Assembly: GCA_002423435.1 (NCBI GenBank)
Contig: DIWE01000013.1
Location: forward strand, 1-20,241
Origin: Clostridiales bacterium UBA6114
GTDB lineage: Bacteria; Bacillota; Clostridia; Oscillospirales; Butyricicoccaceae
DNA length: 20,241 nucleotides
Direction of reading: 5' to 3'
Shown here: positions 1 through 7,974 of the stretch, one piece after another
How positions within the stretch are numbered: position 1 is the first letter of the stretch
Layout: every line of letters starts with the position of its first letter
Program-made: the position numbers and the translations under genes
Notes under the pieces: model-generated
Databases searched by the model: none
What the model was told of the DNA's origin: nothing
Seen by the model: only the letters and a program-made list of their open reading frames with translations

Positions 1-570
1 ATCTTCACGCCAACACGGTTGCCAGCCGTACGTCCGAGGCTTTCGTCCGCTTCGTAGTACGCAATCTCTCCGCTGAACGTCGCCGTATGTCCGTCAACCG
101 AGATCTCCGCCAAGCCGCCCGTTTGGCCCGGATCCTGCTCGATCGTGCCTTCCGCCGGCTCCTCCGGCGCAGGCTCAAGCGTCGCATCCGCAATTACGAT
201 TGTATAGGTCTCTTCTGTATCTTCGTCCCATCTCACTATAACGGTGAATGACTGGTCCGCTGCCGTCACCAGCGGATAGTAGTAGAAGTAATTGTCGCCG
301 TCCATCCAGTTGTCTTCCGGTTCGTACACCGTCTCCCCGATGGTCAGCGTCGCCGTGTCACGCACGTTCGTCATCCCCGCGGGCGCGGTAATCTTCACGC
401 CAACACGGTTGCCAGCCGTACGTCCAAGGCTTTCGTCCGCCTCGTAATACGCGATCTCTCCGCTGAACGTCGCCGTGTGCCCGTCCACATCGATCGTCAC
501 ATCGCCACCCGTTTGGCCCGGGTCCCAATCGATCGTTCCTTCCGTCGGCTCTTCCGGCGCAGGTTCGAAT
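1..570 (-). repeat. 390-bp tandem repeat inside the SLH protein gene
   Basis: Bases 1-180 are nearly identical to bases 391-570, an offset of exactly 390 bp or 130 codons, so the frame is kept. At protein level each unit begins in a PAPEEP(T/A)EGTI segment, continues through DPGQTGG and DGHTATFSGEIAYYEADES, and then SLGRTAGNRVGVK. One complete unit and part of a second are visible, and the array continues past the left edge. The few differences are mostly single-base changes plus a variable patch after EGTI (DWD versus EQD). I do not recognise the domain; it looks like a surface-exposed beta-sandwich stalk module. Confidence 0.85.
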
Positions 571-2795
571 TCCACCGTAACCGCTGTCGCCTCCGCGAGG
601 GAGGTAACCATCAGGGTGTTCGTTTGATTTCCCGCCTCTACGACTTCGTTTACCGTCCATTCCTTAACCTGATAGCCGGCCGAAGGCGTAGCCGTGAAGA
701 CCACGTTCTTGCCTGCCTCCACCTCATCGCCAGAATCAATGTCAATAGAATCCACGGTCGCCGCCAGCGTTCCGTTCGAGCCTGTCACGCCGAACGTCAC
801 AGCATATGTCTCCCCCGGAACCGTTATCGATATGGTGTTGCTCGGCTCGCCGCCGGAAAGAGCCCCCGCTTCGGCCTGCAGCGTAAGCGTTCCGGGGGAC
901 GCCGTTCCGTCCAGCTCAAAAACGATGATATCAGTGTCCATTTCGATCGAATAAACTGAAAGCCCGGTATCTCCCGAATCGAACGACCAGTTTTCAGGCA
1001 GAGTAGAAGCCTCTGTAAAGGTATCGTTCTCAAGCGTGACTTCTATGCTCGGGTCTTCATCTCCGCTGGCTATTGTCGACGTCGTTGAGATGATTGCCGT
1101 CGGCTGTCCGCTGATCGTGATTACTATCTCGCCATATTTCCCCGAACCGTCTTTCGCCGACGCTTTTACCGTTACCGTTCCGTTTTTAACAGCCGTCAGC
1201 AAACCGGTGGTGCTGATCGTCGCCGACCCGGTCCCGTTTGTTACCGACCAGGTCACGGCTTTGTTCGTTGCGTTTGACGGCAGCACCGCCGCGCTCATCT
1301 GGAGCGTGCCGCCAGCTGTAATAATAGTAGTTGCATTGTCCGCGCCGGCAACGGTAATCGAATTTACATCCACCGTCGAATCGTCGTCATTATCGCTGTT
1401 ATTGTTGCCGCCCGAGGGCGCCGTCGGCGTCGTCGTGCCTGTGCCGGACGAATTGTTGTTTGTGGTGGTTCCGCCCGAAATCGCGGTTCCGCCGCCGCCC
1501 GTTACGCCGGTTACGCCGGAGCCGACCACGATCTGCGTGCTCGGCGTCACTATTTTCGCGTTATTTCCGCCGCCCTGCACTTCCACCTTGGTCACTGTGC
1601 CGGTGCCGCTGACCGAGGTACCGGCGGCCGCAGTCGTCACATTGGTCACGGTTCCGGCAACCTGCACCTGCGCGCCCGTCGCGCCGCTTTGCACGCTTAC
1701 CGTCTGAACCTTTGAATTTTTATCGACGACAACCGTCGAGTTCTGACCGGAGATATCGAGCGAACCGATCGTCGCGCCGACCGCCGTCACCACGATATCG
1801 GGTGCCTGGATGTCGACGTTTCCGACCGTTCCTTCGATACTTACGTCGTCGCTTCCGTCGTCTATGTAGATGACCTCGACGTTCGCGTCTCCCTCGACCT
1901 TGACGCTGACTTTTCCGTCGACCCTTGATACGATCACATTGGATACGTTCGAGCTTCCCTTGATGATAATCGAATTTTCGCCGCCGCCGCGTACAACCAT
2001 CCTGCCCGCGACCTCGACGCCGTCTAAGATGACCTCGCCGTCGCCGACGCCGTCGCCGATGATAAGGTCGCCGCTTACCTTAAGGTCCTTTAAGGTGACG
2101 CCCGGCACATTGACCATGACATTGCCGGCGGCTACCTCGGTGACGACGCCCGCTTGACTGATATACTGTTTTACAATATTATCGAAGATCTGGGCAAATT
2201 GCGCCCTTGTGATCAGGCCGAGCGGATTTAACTTCCCGCCCGAACCCTGGACATAACCTGCGTTTACAAGCGCGTAAACCTCGCCCGCCGCCCAGCTGGA
2301 TATACTATGTACGTCGGAGAAGGTTTTATCTACCGTGTCCGAGGGCTGGAGCTTAAATGCTCTGGCAAGGATCACGAACACTTCCTGGCGGGTGATCGCG
2401 CTGTTCGGATTCATCTTTCCGCCGGAGCCGTTTATAACGCCCATCTGATAGGCCCTCGCAAAACCGTCGGCAAACCAGTCGGAGGACTTTACATCGGAGA
2501 ACCCGGATATGTCTCCCTTGACCGAGGCCCCGAAGGCGCGTGCGATCACGATTGCCATCTGCGCTCTGGTCAGGTTGTCGTACGGCATAATCTTTCCGCC
2601 CGACCCGCTTAACAGCCCGTTGGCAACGGCGTTATTAAGAGCCGGTGTCGACCAGTCGTTGGGCATGTCCGTAAACTGCGCGGCAGTGACCGATGGTACG
2701 TTTCCGTCTTCGGCTGCCGCCGCGGCCGGCAGCATACCGACAATCATCGCCATAGCGATCAGTACGGAAAAAAGCCTTTTTCCGATTCTCATCAT
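1..2795 (-). CDS. SLH-domain cell-surface protein (5' part, runs off left edge)
   Basis: The minus-strand frame is open from ATG at 2795 to the window edge, giving 931 codons without a stop; the C-terminus lies outside. GGAG sits 6 nt before the start. Residues 1-30 form a signal peptide (basic MMRIGKR, hydrophobic core, AAAA cleavage zone). Three SLH domains follow at about 40-88, 100-150 and 158-207, each opening with FTD/FSD and containing a GSGGK...P...TR(A/Q) core; such domains bind pyruvylated secondary wall polymer. Residues 208-430 are a Val/Gly/Asp-rich stretch that looks like a stacked beta structure. A Ser/Thr/Gly/Asn linker spans 430-473, a BIG2-like Ig domain 476-562, another beta domain 564-658, an InlB-like repeat 662-748, and 130-residue tandem repeats start at 751. 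It is probably an S-layer component or large surface adhesin. I see no catalytic motif in the visible part. Confidence 0.9.
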   Translation of the reverse strand, partial: MMRIGKRLFSVLIAMAMIVGMLPAAAAAEDGNVPSVTAAQFTDMPNDWSTPALNNAVANGLLSGSGGKIMPYDNLTRAQMAIVIARAFGASVKGDISGFSDVKSSDWFADGFARAYQMGVINGSGGKMNPNSAITRQEVFVILARAFKLQPSDTVDKTFSDVHSISSWAAGEVYALVNAGYVQGSGGKLNPLGLITRAQFAQIFDNIVKQYISQAGVVTEVAAGNVMVNVPGVTLKDLKVSGDLIIGDGVGDGEVILDGVEVAGRMVVRGGGENSIIIKGSSNVSNVIVSRVDGKVSVKVEGDANVEVIYIDDGSDDVSIEGTVGNVDIQAPDIVVTAVGATIGSLDISGQNSTVVVDKNSKVQTVSVQSGATGAQVQVAGTVTNVTTAAAGTSVSGTGTVTKVEVQGGGNNAKIVTPSTQIVVGSGVTGVTGGGGTAISGGTTTNNNSSGTGTTTPTAPSGGNNNSDNDDDSTVDVNSITVAGADNATTIITAGGTLQMSAAVLPSNATNKAVTWSVTNGTGSATISTTGLLTAVKNGTVTVKASAKDGSGKYGEIVITISGQPTAIISTTSTIASGDEDPSIEVTLENDTFTEASTLPENWSFDSGDTGLSVYSIEMDTDIIVFELDGTASPGTLTLQAEAGALSGGEPSNTISITVPGETYAVTFGVTGSNGTLAATVDSIDIDSGDEVEAGKNVVFTATPSAGYQVKEWTVNEVVEAGNQTNTLMVTSLAEATAVTVEFEPAPEEPTEGTIDWDPGQTGGDVTIDVDGHTATFSGEIAYYEADESLGRTAGNRVGVKITAPAGMTNVRDTATLTIGETVYEPEDNWMDGDNYFYYYPLVTAADQSFTVIVRWDEDTEETYTIVIADATLEPAPEEPAEGTIEQDPGQTGGLAEISVDGHTATFSGEIAYYEADESLGRTAGNRVGVK

Positions 2796-2799
2796 TTGA

Positions 2800-2845
2800 C
2801 ACTCCTTCATTTCAAAAAATTAAAGTTTTGGATAATTCTATTATA
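2800..2845 (-). promoter_or_regulatory. Probable -10 box and RBS of the SLH protein gene
   Basis: On the minus strand a perfect TATAAT lies at 2845-2840, which would start transcription near 2833 and leave a leader of about 38 nt. The Shine-Dalgarno GGAG lies 6 nt upstream of the first of two consecutive ATG codons. The -35 region is AT-rich but has no good TTGACA match, so the promoter call is tentative. The rest of the gene-free stretch 2796-3001 is AT-rich; beyond this promoter I see only a very short SD-preceded reading frame at 2996-3019, which I do not call a gene. Confidence 0.4.
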
Positions 2846-3001
2846 ACTGGTAATTTAAATAATTTTTAGTCTTTTTTTATTATATCTATTAATTTTTGTC
2901 ATTTCATGTCGATAAATATATTTTAGGCCAAAAATCATTCCATATTTTCCCAATCCGTCCATAAATTGGACACAATTTATCGGCGGAGGATTTCGATGCG
3001 C

Positions 3002-3036
3002 AAAAAAAAGCTGCCCTAAAAATTCTTTAGGGCAGC
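3002..3036 (-). terminator. Intrinsic terminator of the transporter-esterase operon
   Basis: An 11-bp perfect stem (GCTGCCCTAAA at 3010-3020, TTTAGGGCAGC at 3026-3036) with a 5-nt loop is followed on the minus strand by eight consecutive T residues (A-tract 3002-3009 on the plus strand). It lies about 80 nt past the esterase stop codon. A second small hairpin (CCGGA/TCCGG, 3038-3052) with a T-rich plus-strand flank sits beside it but has no plus-strand gene to terminate. Confidence 0.85.
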
Positions 3037-3114
3037 CCCGGACAAAATCCGGCTATTTTAATTTTTTCATAACGCACAACCGAGCTTCGATGCGGGACGG
3101 GATCAAACCCGCGC

Positions 3115-4086
3115 TCAACCGTGTTTTTTATAAAATTCGGCGCAATTCCGGAAGGCTTCCGCCGTCTGGGGGAGCATCCGCCCGAAATGCAAAAACGCGT
3201 GTATAGTCCCCTCAAAGACCTTAAGCTTTACCGCAGTCCCATGCTCGCGCAGGATTTCATAAAGGAGCCTGCTGTCGTCGAGAAGCGGGTCCAGGCCGCA
3301 GGCCAAAATATAGGTCGGGGGAATCCCGTAAGTCAGGTCGGAGCAAAAGAGGTTTCTGTATGAGTTGTCCTCATCTTCGGGATTTGCATACGCCTTATTG
3401 TATTCATTGAGCGCGTCCATCGTCAGGCCGTCCCAGGCTCCCCCATACAGCCGCTTTGACATCGAATCGCCGAGGCCGTATGCGCCGTAAAACAGCAGAA
3501 GCGATCTCACGTAGGCTCTGTCCCCTCTGGTGTCCCGCATGTGCAGTACCGACGCCAGGCTCAGATAAGCGCCGGCCGAGTCCCCGGCAAGGGAAATGCG
3601 GTTTGGGTCGACGCGGTATTTTGCGCCGTTTTGACGGATATAATCGGCCAGCGCTTCGCACTCGGCAATCTGTACTGGGAATTTATACTCGGGCGCAAGG
3701 CGGTAATCAAGCCCCGCGACGACCGCACCCGTCTCATCTGCAAGGCGCCTCATGATGCCGTCGTGGGTGTCGACGCTGCCCACGACGAAGCCTCCGCCGT
3801 GGATATAAACAATGCAGTGGTTTTCGGCTTTGCCGACGGTACCGCCGGGGTAGTAAAGCCGGAAGGGGATTTCGCCGTGCGGCCCGCCCATCGTCTCATC
3901 CACCTCTTCCGACATCTCAGGGCCGCCCTGGTTCCAATATCTCCGGCTTTCCAGATACGCCTGACGGTCGAAGGGGTCTAAAAAGCCGTCTTTCGCCCAT
4001 TTGCGGCTTTGCGCGGCTTCGAATTCGACGACCGCCCTCATCTCTTCGGTCATACGGCTTATTGAGTCGAGCTTGTTCTTTTCCAT
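3115..4086 (-). CDS. HSL-family alpha/beta hydrolase (acetyl-esterase/lipase type)
   Basis: The 323-residue product has the hallmarks of the hormone-sensitive-lipase esterase family: the oxyanion-hole HGGGF at residues 96-100, the nucleophile motif GDSAG at 168-172 with Ser170, the acid motif DPLLDD with Asp266 as likely catalytic acid, and His296 in TIHAF. There is no signal peptide, so it should be cytoplasmic and act on small acyl esters. GGAGG lies 8 nt before the ATG. It is the last gene of the minus-strand operon, 49 nt downstream of the transporter lipoprotein gene and just before the terminator, so it is probably co-transcribed with the transporter. That pairing suggests that an imported ester may be its substrate, but the family is promiscuous and the substrate cannot be assigned. 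Confidence 0.88.
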   Translation of the reverse strand: MEKNKLDSISRMTEEMRAVVEFEAAQSRKWAKDGFLDPFDRQAYLESRRYWNQGGPEMSEEVDETMGGPHGEIPFRLYYPGGTVGKAENHCIVYIHGGGFVVGSVDTHDGIMRRLADETGAVVAGLDYRLAPEYKFPVQIAECEALADYIRQNGAKYRVDPNRISLAGDSAGAYLSLASVLHMRDTRGDRAYVRSLLLFYGAYGLGDSMSKRLYGGAWDGLTMDALNEYNKAYANPEDEDNSYRNLFCSDLTYGIPPTYILACGLDPLLDDSRLLYEILREHGTAVKLKVFEGTIHAFLHFGRMLPQTAEAFRNCAEFYKKHG

Positions 4087-4135
4087 TGAGACATCCTCCC
4101 TCCGTCGGCACTTTGCGGGATGTCAAAGGATTTTA

Positions 4136-5059
4136 TCACTTTGTAAGGCCGTGCTCTGTGAGGAAGGCCTTTGCGACGTCGTACGGCTTTTTGCCCTCCG
4201 CGTCGACCGCGTAGTTCATGTCGGTCATGGTGGTATTATCAATCAGGCCTTCGAGCTTGGCAAGCACATCCTTAAGATTCGGGGCCGAGTCCGCGTATTC
4301 GTCGAAAAGCGTATCTCTGATCAAGAACGCGCCGTAATATTGGGGGAAGAACGAGCGGTCGTCTTCCAGGATAAAGAGGTCGGATTTTTTATTCAGGCCG
4401 TCGGTCGAGTACACCATGGTGACGTCGATGTTCCCGCTGTCCATCGCGGCGTATTTCAGCCCGAGGTCGATCGATTTGCTGTCCTTCCATTCAAAGCCGT
4501 AATATTTGTTGAACGGTTTAAACCGCATGGTGCCCTCTTCATCGAAAAACTCATGCTCGGCGCCGAAGACCAGGTCCTTTCCGAGCGGCACCAGGTCGCT
4601 GATCGTCTTGATATTATTCTTCTGGGCGTAATCCTGGTGAACGGCGAGGGCATAGGTGTTTTCAAAGCCGAATTTCCCCATCAGGGTCAGGCCCCTTTCC
4701 TCGCTGCCCTTTTCCTTGGCCCAATCGTAGAGGTCCCCGCCCGCCGGGACGTCGCTCGGATCATATCCTAAAAGGGTCGTCAGAAGTGTCCCGTCGTAGC
4801 TGACATAAAGGTCGACCTCCTTTGATTCAACCGCGTTTGCGGCCGCGACCGTGTTCATGGAGTCGTGAAACGTGACTTTCAGATCCGTATTTTCCTCGAT
4901 CAGGATGGCCGCCATCTGGATTAATATATCGACCTCCGAAAACTGTCCCTCGAGCAGCACAATCTCATTGTCGCCCGACTTTTTGCCGCAGCCCGCCAAG
5001 GTCGCGGCCAGCAAAGCCACGGTCAGAAGAACGGATAATATCTTTTTACCTTTTAACAT
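4136..5059 (-). CDS. OpuC/ProX-type ABC transporter substrate-binding lipoprotein
   Basis: I place the start at ATG 5059 because AGGAG lies 7 nt upstream of it; an in-frame ATG 12 codons earlier has no such site and would spoil the signal sequence. The 307-residue product opens with MLKGKKIL, a hydrophobic core and the lipobox LAGC with Cys24 as lipidated residue, so it is anchored outside the membrane. The body matches the glycine-betaine/choline/carnitine binding-protein fold (OpuAC domain): an early EGQFSEVDILIQM segment, a DLYVSYDGTLLTTLLG segment near the first third, and a late DVTMVYSTDGL segment. It delivers ligand to the two permeases encoded upstream. Ergothioneine-type EgtU proteins share this architecture, so betaine, choline, carnitine or a related trimethylated compound are all possible. 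Confidence 0.88.
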   Translation of the reverse strand: MLKGKKILSVLLTVALLAATLAGCGKKSGDNEIVLLEGQFSEVDILIQMAAILIEENTDLKVTFHDSMNTVAAANAVESKEVDLYVSYDGTLLTTLLGYDPSDVPAGGDLYDWAKEKGSEERGLTLMGKFGFENTYALAVHQDYAQKNNIKTISDLVPLGKDLVFGAEHEFFDEEGTMRFKPFNKYYGFEWKDSKSIDLGLKYAAMDSGNIDVTMVYSTDGLNKKSDLFILEDDRSFFPQYYGAFLIRDTLFDEYADSAPNLKDVLAKLEGLIDNTTMTDMNYAVDAEGKKPYDVAKAFLTEHGLTK

Positions 5060-5109
5060 TGTCAATCTCCTTTTTCCGTCAGATAATGTCAACACTATCT
5101 AGATGAATT

Positions 5110-5697
5110 TCACCTGCTTTTCAGTCTTTTTTCGATATAGCCCATACCGAAATCAAAAATGATCGCCATTGCCATAAGCGTAAACGTCGCCTCCATCAAG
5201 GTAGGCATATCCTGTATCAATATGGCTCTGTTTATCGTCGACCCGAGTCCTCCTCCGCCTACTACCGCGCCGAAGACAGCCGTGCCGATGGACGTTACCA
5301 CCGCGATTCTGATGCCGGCAAAAACGATTGGAAATGAGGACGGCAATTCAACCTTTACAAGCCGCTGCAATTTTGTCATGCCCATCCCCTTCGCCGCTTC
5401 CTTGATGCCCGGATCGATGTTGCTGAGGCCGACGTAGGTGTTCCTGACGATGGGCAGCAGGGAATAAAGCATGATCCCTACGATCACCGTGGTGCCTGTC
5501 GCCCCGAAAACGAGCATGATAATGCCGAGCAGCGCGAGGACGGGAACCGTCTGCAACAGGTCCACGGTCCACAGGATAACGGCCCGGGCCGATTTGGAAA
5601 GATAGGCGAACACTCCGAGGACCAGCCCGAGCACCGTTGTCAAGGCGCAGGACACGGCCACCAGATACAGATGCTGCCATACGTACCTCATTTCCAT
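5110..5697 (-). CDS. OpuC-type ABC transporter permease 2
   Basis: This 195-residue integral membrane protein has about five hydrophobic segments and the binding-protein-dependent permease EAA loop at about residues 100-121 (EAAKGMGMTKLQRLVKVELP), the cytoplasmic coupling helix that contacts the ATPase. Its length and the LYSLLPIVRNTYVGL segment fit the short OpuBB/OpuBD permeases. It starts one base after the stop of the preceding permease gene (TAA-T-ATG) and has a G-run Shine-Dalgarno 7 nt upstream, which points to translational coupling. A 50-nt gap separates it from the lipoprotein gene. It should pair with the other permease as a heterodimeric channel. Confidence 0.9.
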   Translation of the reverse strand: MEMRYVWQHLYLVAVSCALTTVLGLVLGVFAYLSKSARAVILWTVDLLQTVPVLALLGIIMLVFGATGTTVIVGIMLYSLLPIVRNTYVGLSNIDPGIKEAAKGMGMTKLQRLVKVELPSSFPIVFAGIRIAVVTSIGTAVFGAVVGGGGLGSTINRAILIQDMPTLMEATFTLMAMAIIFDFGMGYIEKRLKSR

Positions 5698-5698
5698 A

Positions 5699-6340
5699 TT
5701 ATTTCCCCCCTTTCAGGCCTTTCGGCGTAATTTTGTCCTGGATAAAATCGATCAAAAAGCCGAGGATAATGGCAAGCACAGCCGCCGGAAGCGCTCCGCC
5801 GACGATCAGCACATTATTATTGGTGTCGATTCCGCGATAAATGAATTCGCCCAGGCCGCCGAGGCCGATCATCGCGGCGAGCACCGCCCAGCTCACCGTA
5901 TATATGGTGGCCATTCTGAGACCGCTGAATATTGCGCTCATCGCCAGGGGAAGCTCTATTTTGAAAAGGATCTGCATTCCGTTCATTCCGCATCCGCGCG
6001 CCGCTTCCTTTAAGTTCTCATCCACGCTGATGATGCCGGCATACGTATTTTTGAGAATGGGAAAAAGGGCGTAAACGGAAAGCGCGATTAAAACGGTGAT
6101 CGGCTTCATCCCGAGATAAATAAAGAGCACGCCGATAAAAACAAGGCCCGGGATTGTCTGAAAGATTCCGATCACGGGGATTGCGATGTTTGAGATTCTG
6201 GGCACTCTGGAGAGCAGGATGGCGAGCGTCAGGGCGACGACGAAGCCCACGCCCACCGAAACAAAAACGTATTGCAGATGGACGAGGATCGCGAGTAAAA
6301 GCTTATTGCCATATAACTGAAAGAATTCGACGGGACTCAA
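5699..6340 (-). CDS. OpuC-type ABC transporter permease 1
   Basis: I prefer the TTG start at 6340 over the in-frame ATG at 6355: the TTG overlaps the ATPase stop as TTGA and has a GGGGGG Shine-Dalgarno 7 nt upstream, while the ATG has no visible ribosome site. The resulting 213-residue protein has about six hydrophobic segments and the EAA coupling loop (EAARGCGMNGMQILFKIELP) at about residues 112-133. The segment LSVYALFPILKNTYAGI is the counterpart of the one in the other permease, and AMIGLGGLGEFIYRGI is typical of betaine-type permeases. It forms the membrane channel with the downstream permease. An annotator who takes the ATG would add five residues. Confidence 0.88.
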   Translation of the reverse strand: MSPVEFFQLYGNKLLLAILVHLQYVFVSVGVGFVVALTLAILLSRVPRISNIAIPVIGIFQTIPGLVFIGVLFIYLGMKPITVLIALSVYALFPILKNTYAGIISVDENLKEAARGCGMNGMQILFKIELPLAMSAIFSGLRMATIYTVSWAVLAAMIGLGGLGEFIYRGIDTNNNVLIVGGALPAAVLAIILGFLIDFIQDKITPKGLKGGK

Positions 6341-7458
6341 TTCGCATCCCCCCATACCACGCTTGCCAACGCCTTCGTCATGCTGCTCTTTGTGATGATG
6401 CCGGACACCATTTTGTTGTGGTCCAGGACAACAAGATAATCCGCGTTGGTCTGATTTAACTTGTCAAACGCGTTTTTGGCGTTGGTATTTACCTGGACCG
6501 TTTCGATCCCGGTATCAACAATGCCGGAGATTTCCTCGCCCGGTTTGCCGTGCTCTTTGATGTTTTCGATCGTGACAACCCCTTTGAACTTATCCTCCAT
6601 ATCGACGACGACGCAGGTATTGAGGTCTCTCTGCTTCATGAGCGCGATACATTCGAGGGTTTTTTTGGTCTCGGGCACGATCAGCACCTTTGTCCTCATG
6701 ACGTCGGCGCAGGTCAGCTCATTGTAGTGGCGGGGCGTCGAACGCTTGCCCATAAAGCTGCTGATGATCGGGTCGGCGGGTTTATCCAGCATCTCCTCCG
6801 GGGAGGCGACCTGCAGGATTTTCCCTTTGGACATGAACACGATCCGGTCGGCCATTTTTACCGCCTCATCCATGTCGTGCGTCACGAAAATAATAGTTTT
6901 ATGCAGCTTTTTCTGCAGGGTCTTGAACTCGTCCTGGAGGCTCTCCCGGGTGATCGGGTCGAGCGCGCCGAAAGGCTCGTCCATTAAAATGATCGGAGGC
7001 TCGCCTGCAAGCGCCCTTAACACACCTATGCGCTGCTGCTGTCCTCCGCTCAGTTGATTCGGATATTTTTTTGCATTCTCTTCGTACGGCATATTCACAA
7101 GCGTCAAAAGCTCATAGACCCTCTGACGGCATTTCTCTTTGTTCCATTTCAAAAGCTTCGGAACAACCGATATATTTTCTTCTATCGTCATATTGGGGAA
7201 AAGTCCGATCTGCTGGATTACGTAACCGATTTTTCTGCGCAGCTCAACTGCATCGACATCCATAATGTCTTCATTGTCGATATGAATGGTGCCTTCGTCC
7301 ATTCTGACCAATCTGTTTATCATTTTCAGCGTCGTGGTTTTTCCGCAGCCGGAAGGCCCGATGAGCACAACAAACTCGCCATCGTTAATCGTCAGATTTA
7401 ACTTGTCTACAACCGTTACATCGTTGTACCTTTTACTGATGTCCGTATACGTTATCAT
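6337..7458 (-). CDS. OpuC/ProV-type ABC transporter ATPase with CBS pair
   Basis: This 373-residue ATP-binding subunit energises quaternary-amine uptake. Visible motifs are Walker A GPSGCGKTT at 34-42, the Q-loop around Gln82-83, signature LSGGQQQR at 136-143, Walker B IILMDEP at 156-162 and the H-loop His194. After the ATPase domain come two CBS motifs (about 248-302 and 310-366). In OpuA-type osmolyte importers the CBS pair senses ionic strength or c-di-AMP, so post-translational control is likely but not proven here. It is the first gene of the operon; AGAGGAAG lies about 5-6 nt before the ATG. The stop codon overlaps the next gene's start by four bases, so the two are translationally coupled. 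Confidence 0.93.
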   Translation of the reverse strand: MITYTDISKRYNDVTVVDKLNLTINDGEFVVLIGPSGCGKTTTLKMINRLVRMDEGTIHIDNEDIMDVDAVELRRKIGYVIQQIGLFPNMTIEENISVVPKLLKWNKEKCRQRVYELLTLVNMPYEENAKKYPNQLSGGQQQRIGVLRALAGEPPIILMDEPFGALDPITRESLQDEFKTLQKKLHKTIIFVTHDMDEAVKMADRIVFMSKGKILQVASPEEMLDKPADPIISSFMGKRSTPRHYNELTCADVMRTKVLIVPETKKTLECIALMKQRDLNTCVVVDMEDKFKGVVTIENIKEHGKPGEEISGIVDTGIETVQVNTNAKNAFDKLNQTNADYLVVLDHNKMVSGIITKSSMTKALASVVWGDAN

Positions 7459-7822
7459 ATCATCTTCCTCTCTTTCTTGTCTTATAACCTCACGGGATTA
7501 ATATCCACCGAACAAATCAAAAACCGGTGAAGCTCGAAGAATACTCAAGCTTTCTTGCGTCATCTGAGTCTTTGATTTCCCTGAGTGCAAGGTTTTCCCA
7601 ACCCCTTTCCGAAAATCGCCGGCGCCCGGAGGGCAATCCATAAACCGGGAATTTGATGCCGGATGCGGCGACAAAATCTTCTGCTCATTTTTCTGCCGGA
7701 GCCAATCTATCACTTAAAACCGCGGTGCCCTGCGCGCGATGATCCATTTTAAAGTATTCCCGGATAAAAAGCGACAGCTTCGGGCATAGTTCGGACAAAC
7801 TATAGGCTTCTCGGCTGTCTTT
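7459..7822 (-). promoter_or_regulatory. Long structured leader of the transporter operon
   Basis: From the promoter at 7829-7858 the transcript would run about 364 nt before the ATPase start. A first hairpin sits almost at the 5' end: GACAGC/GCTGTC outer stem (7819-7814 with 7778-7773), an asymmetric internal loop, and an ATAGTT/AACTAT inner stem with a 6-nt loop, followed by GC and five T residues (7770-7766). Nearer the gene are an 8-bp stem (7552-7545 with 7537-7530, one G-U pair) and a CACCG/CGGTG stem (7525-7529 with 7506-7510) that encloses TTTTTG. I cannot match it to a riboswitch class I know, including the T-box and ydaO c-di-AMP motifs. I see no convincing coding sequence in it. Confidence 0.4.
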
Positions 7823-7828
7823 TTTGAA

Positions 7829-7858
7829 ATTATACCAGAAAAATGGCAATCAAGTCAA
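7829..7858 (-). promoter_or_regulatory. Sigma-A-type promoter of the transporter operon
   Basis: Reading the minus strand, TTGACT (7858-7853) is followed by 18 nt and a perfect TATAAT (7834-7829). Transcription would begin near 7822. It is the best minus-strand promoter between the ATPase gene and the divergent aminotransferase gene, and no other gene on this strand lies between it and the operon. Confidence 0.65.
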
Positions 7859-7974
7859 ATAGCCGTGGTAAACTTTTCCACCCCACAAGCTTTACAGGGT
7901 ATAAAAAAGCCGTATGCAGGCACACCTCAGCCGCGTGTTGCGACGGCGGAAATTGCCCCTTTCTCAGTTCTCTC

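Noticed and set aside
1036..1707. Open plus-strand frame of 223 codons opposite the SLH protein gene
   Set aside because: It is antisense to the continuous SLH protein frame, has no Shine-Dalgarno, and its Val/Thr/Pro composition is explained by the repetitive codons of the real gene.
2996..3019. Seven-codon frame (MRKKKLP) after a GGAGG site upstream of the SLH gene
   Set aside because: It runs into the A-tract and stem of the terminator on the other strand and is far too short to support as a gene.
4001..4771. Plus-strand frame of 256 codons
   Set aside because: It lies opposite the esterase and lipoprotein genes, both with strong family motifs and ribosome sites; the frame is a shadow of them.
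7498..7713. Minus-strand 71-codon frame in the transporter leader
   Set aside because: It starts with GTG without a ribosome site, has no recognisable motif and overlaps the predicted hairpins of the leader; more likely untranslated RNA.
7720..7732. AGGGCACCGCGG on the minus strand resembles the T-box antiterminator core
   Set aside because: The required GGGUGGNACCGCG is incomplete, and no stem I, specifier loop or matching terminator was found.
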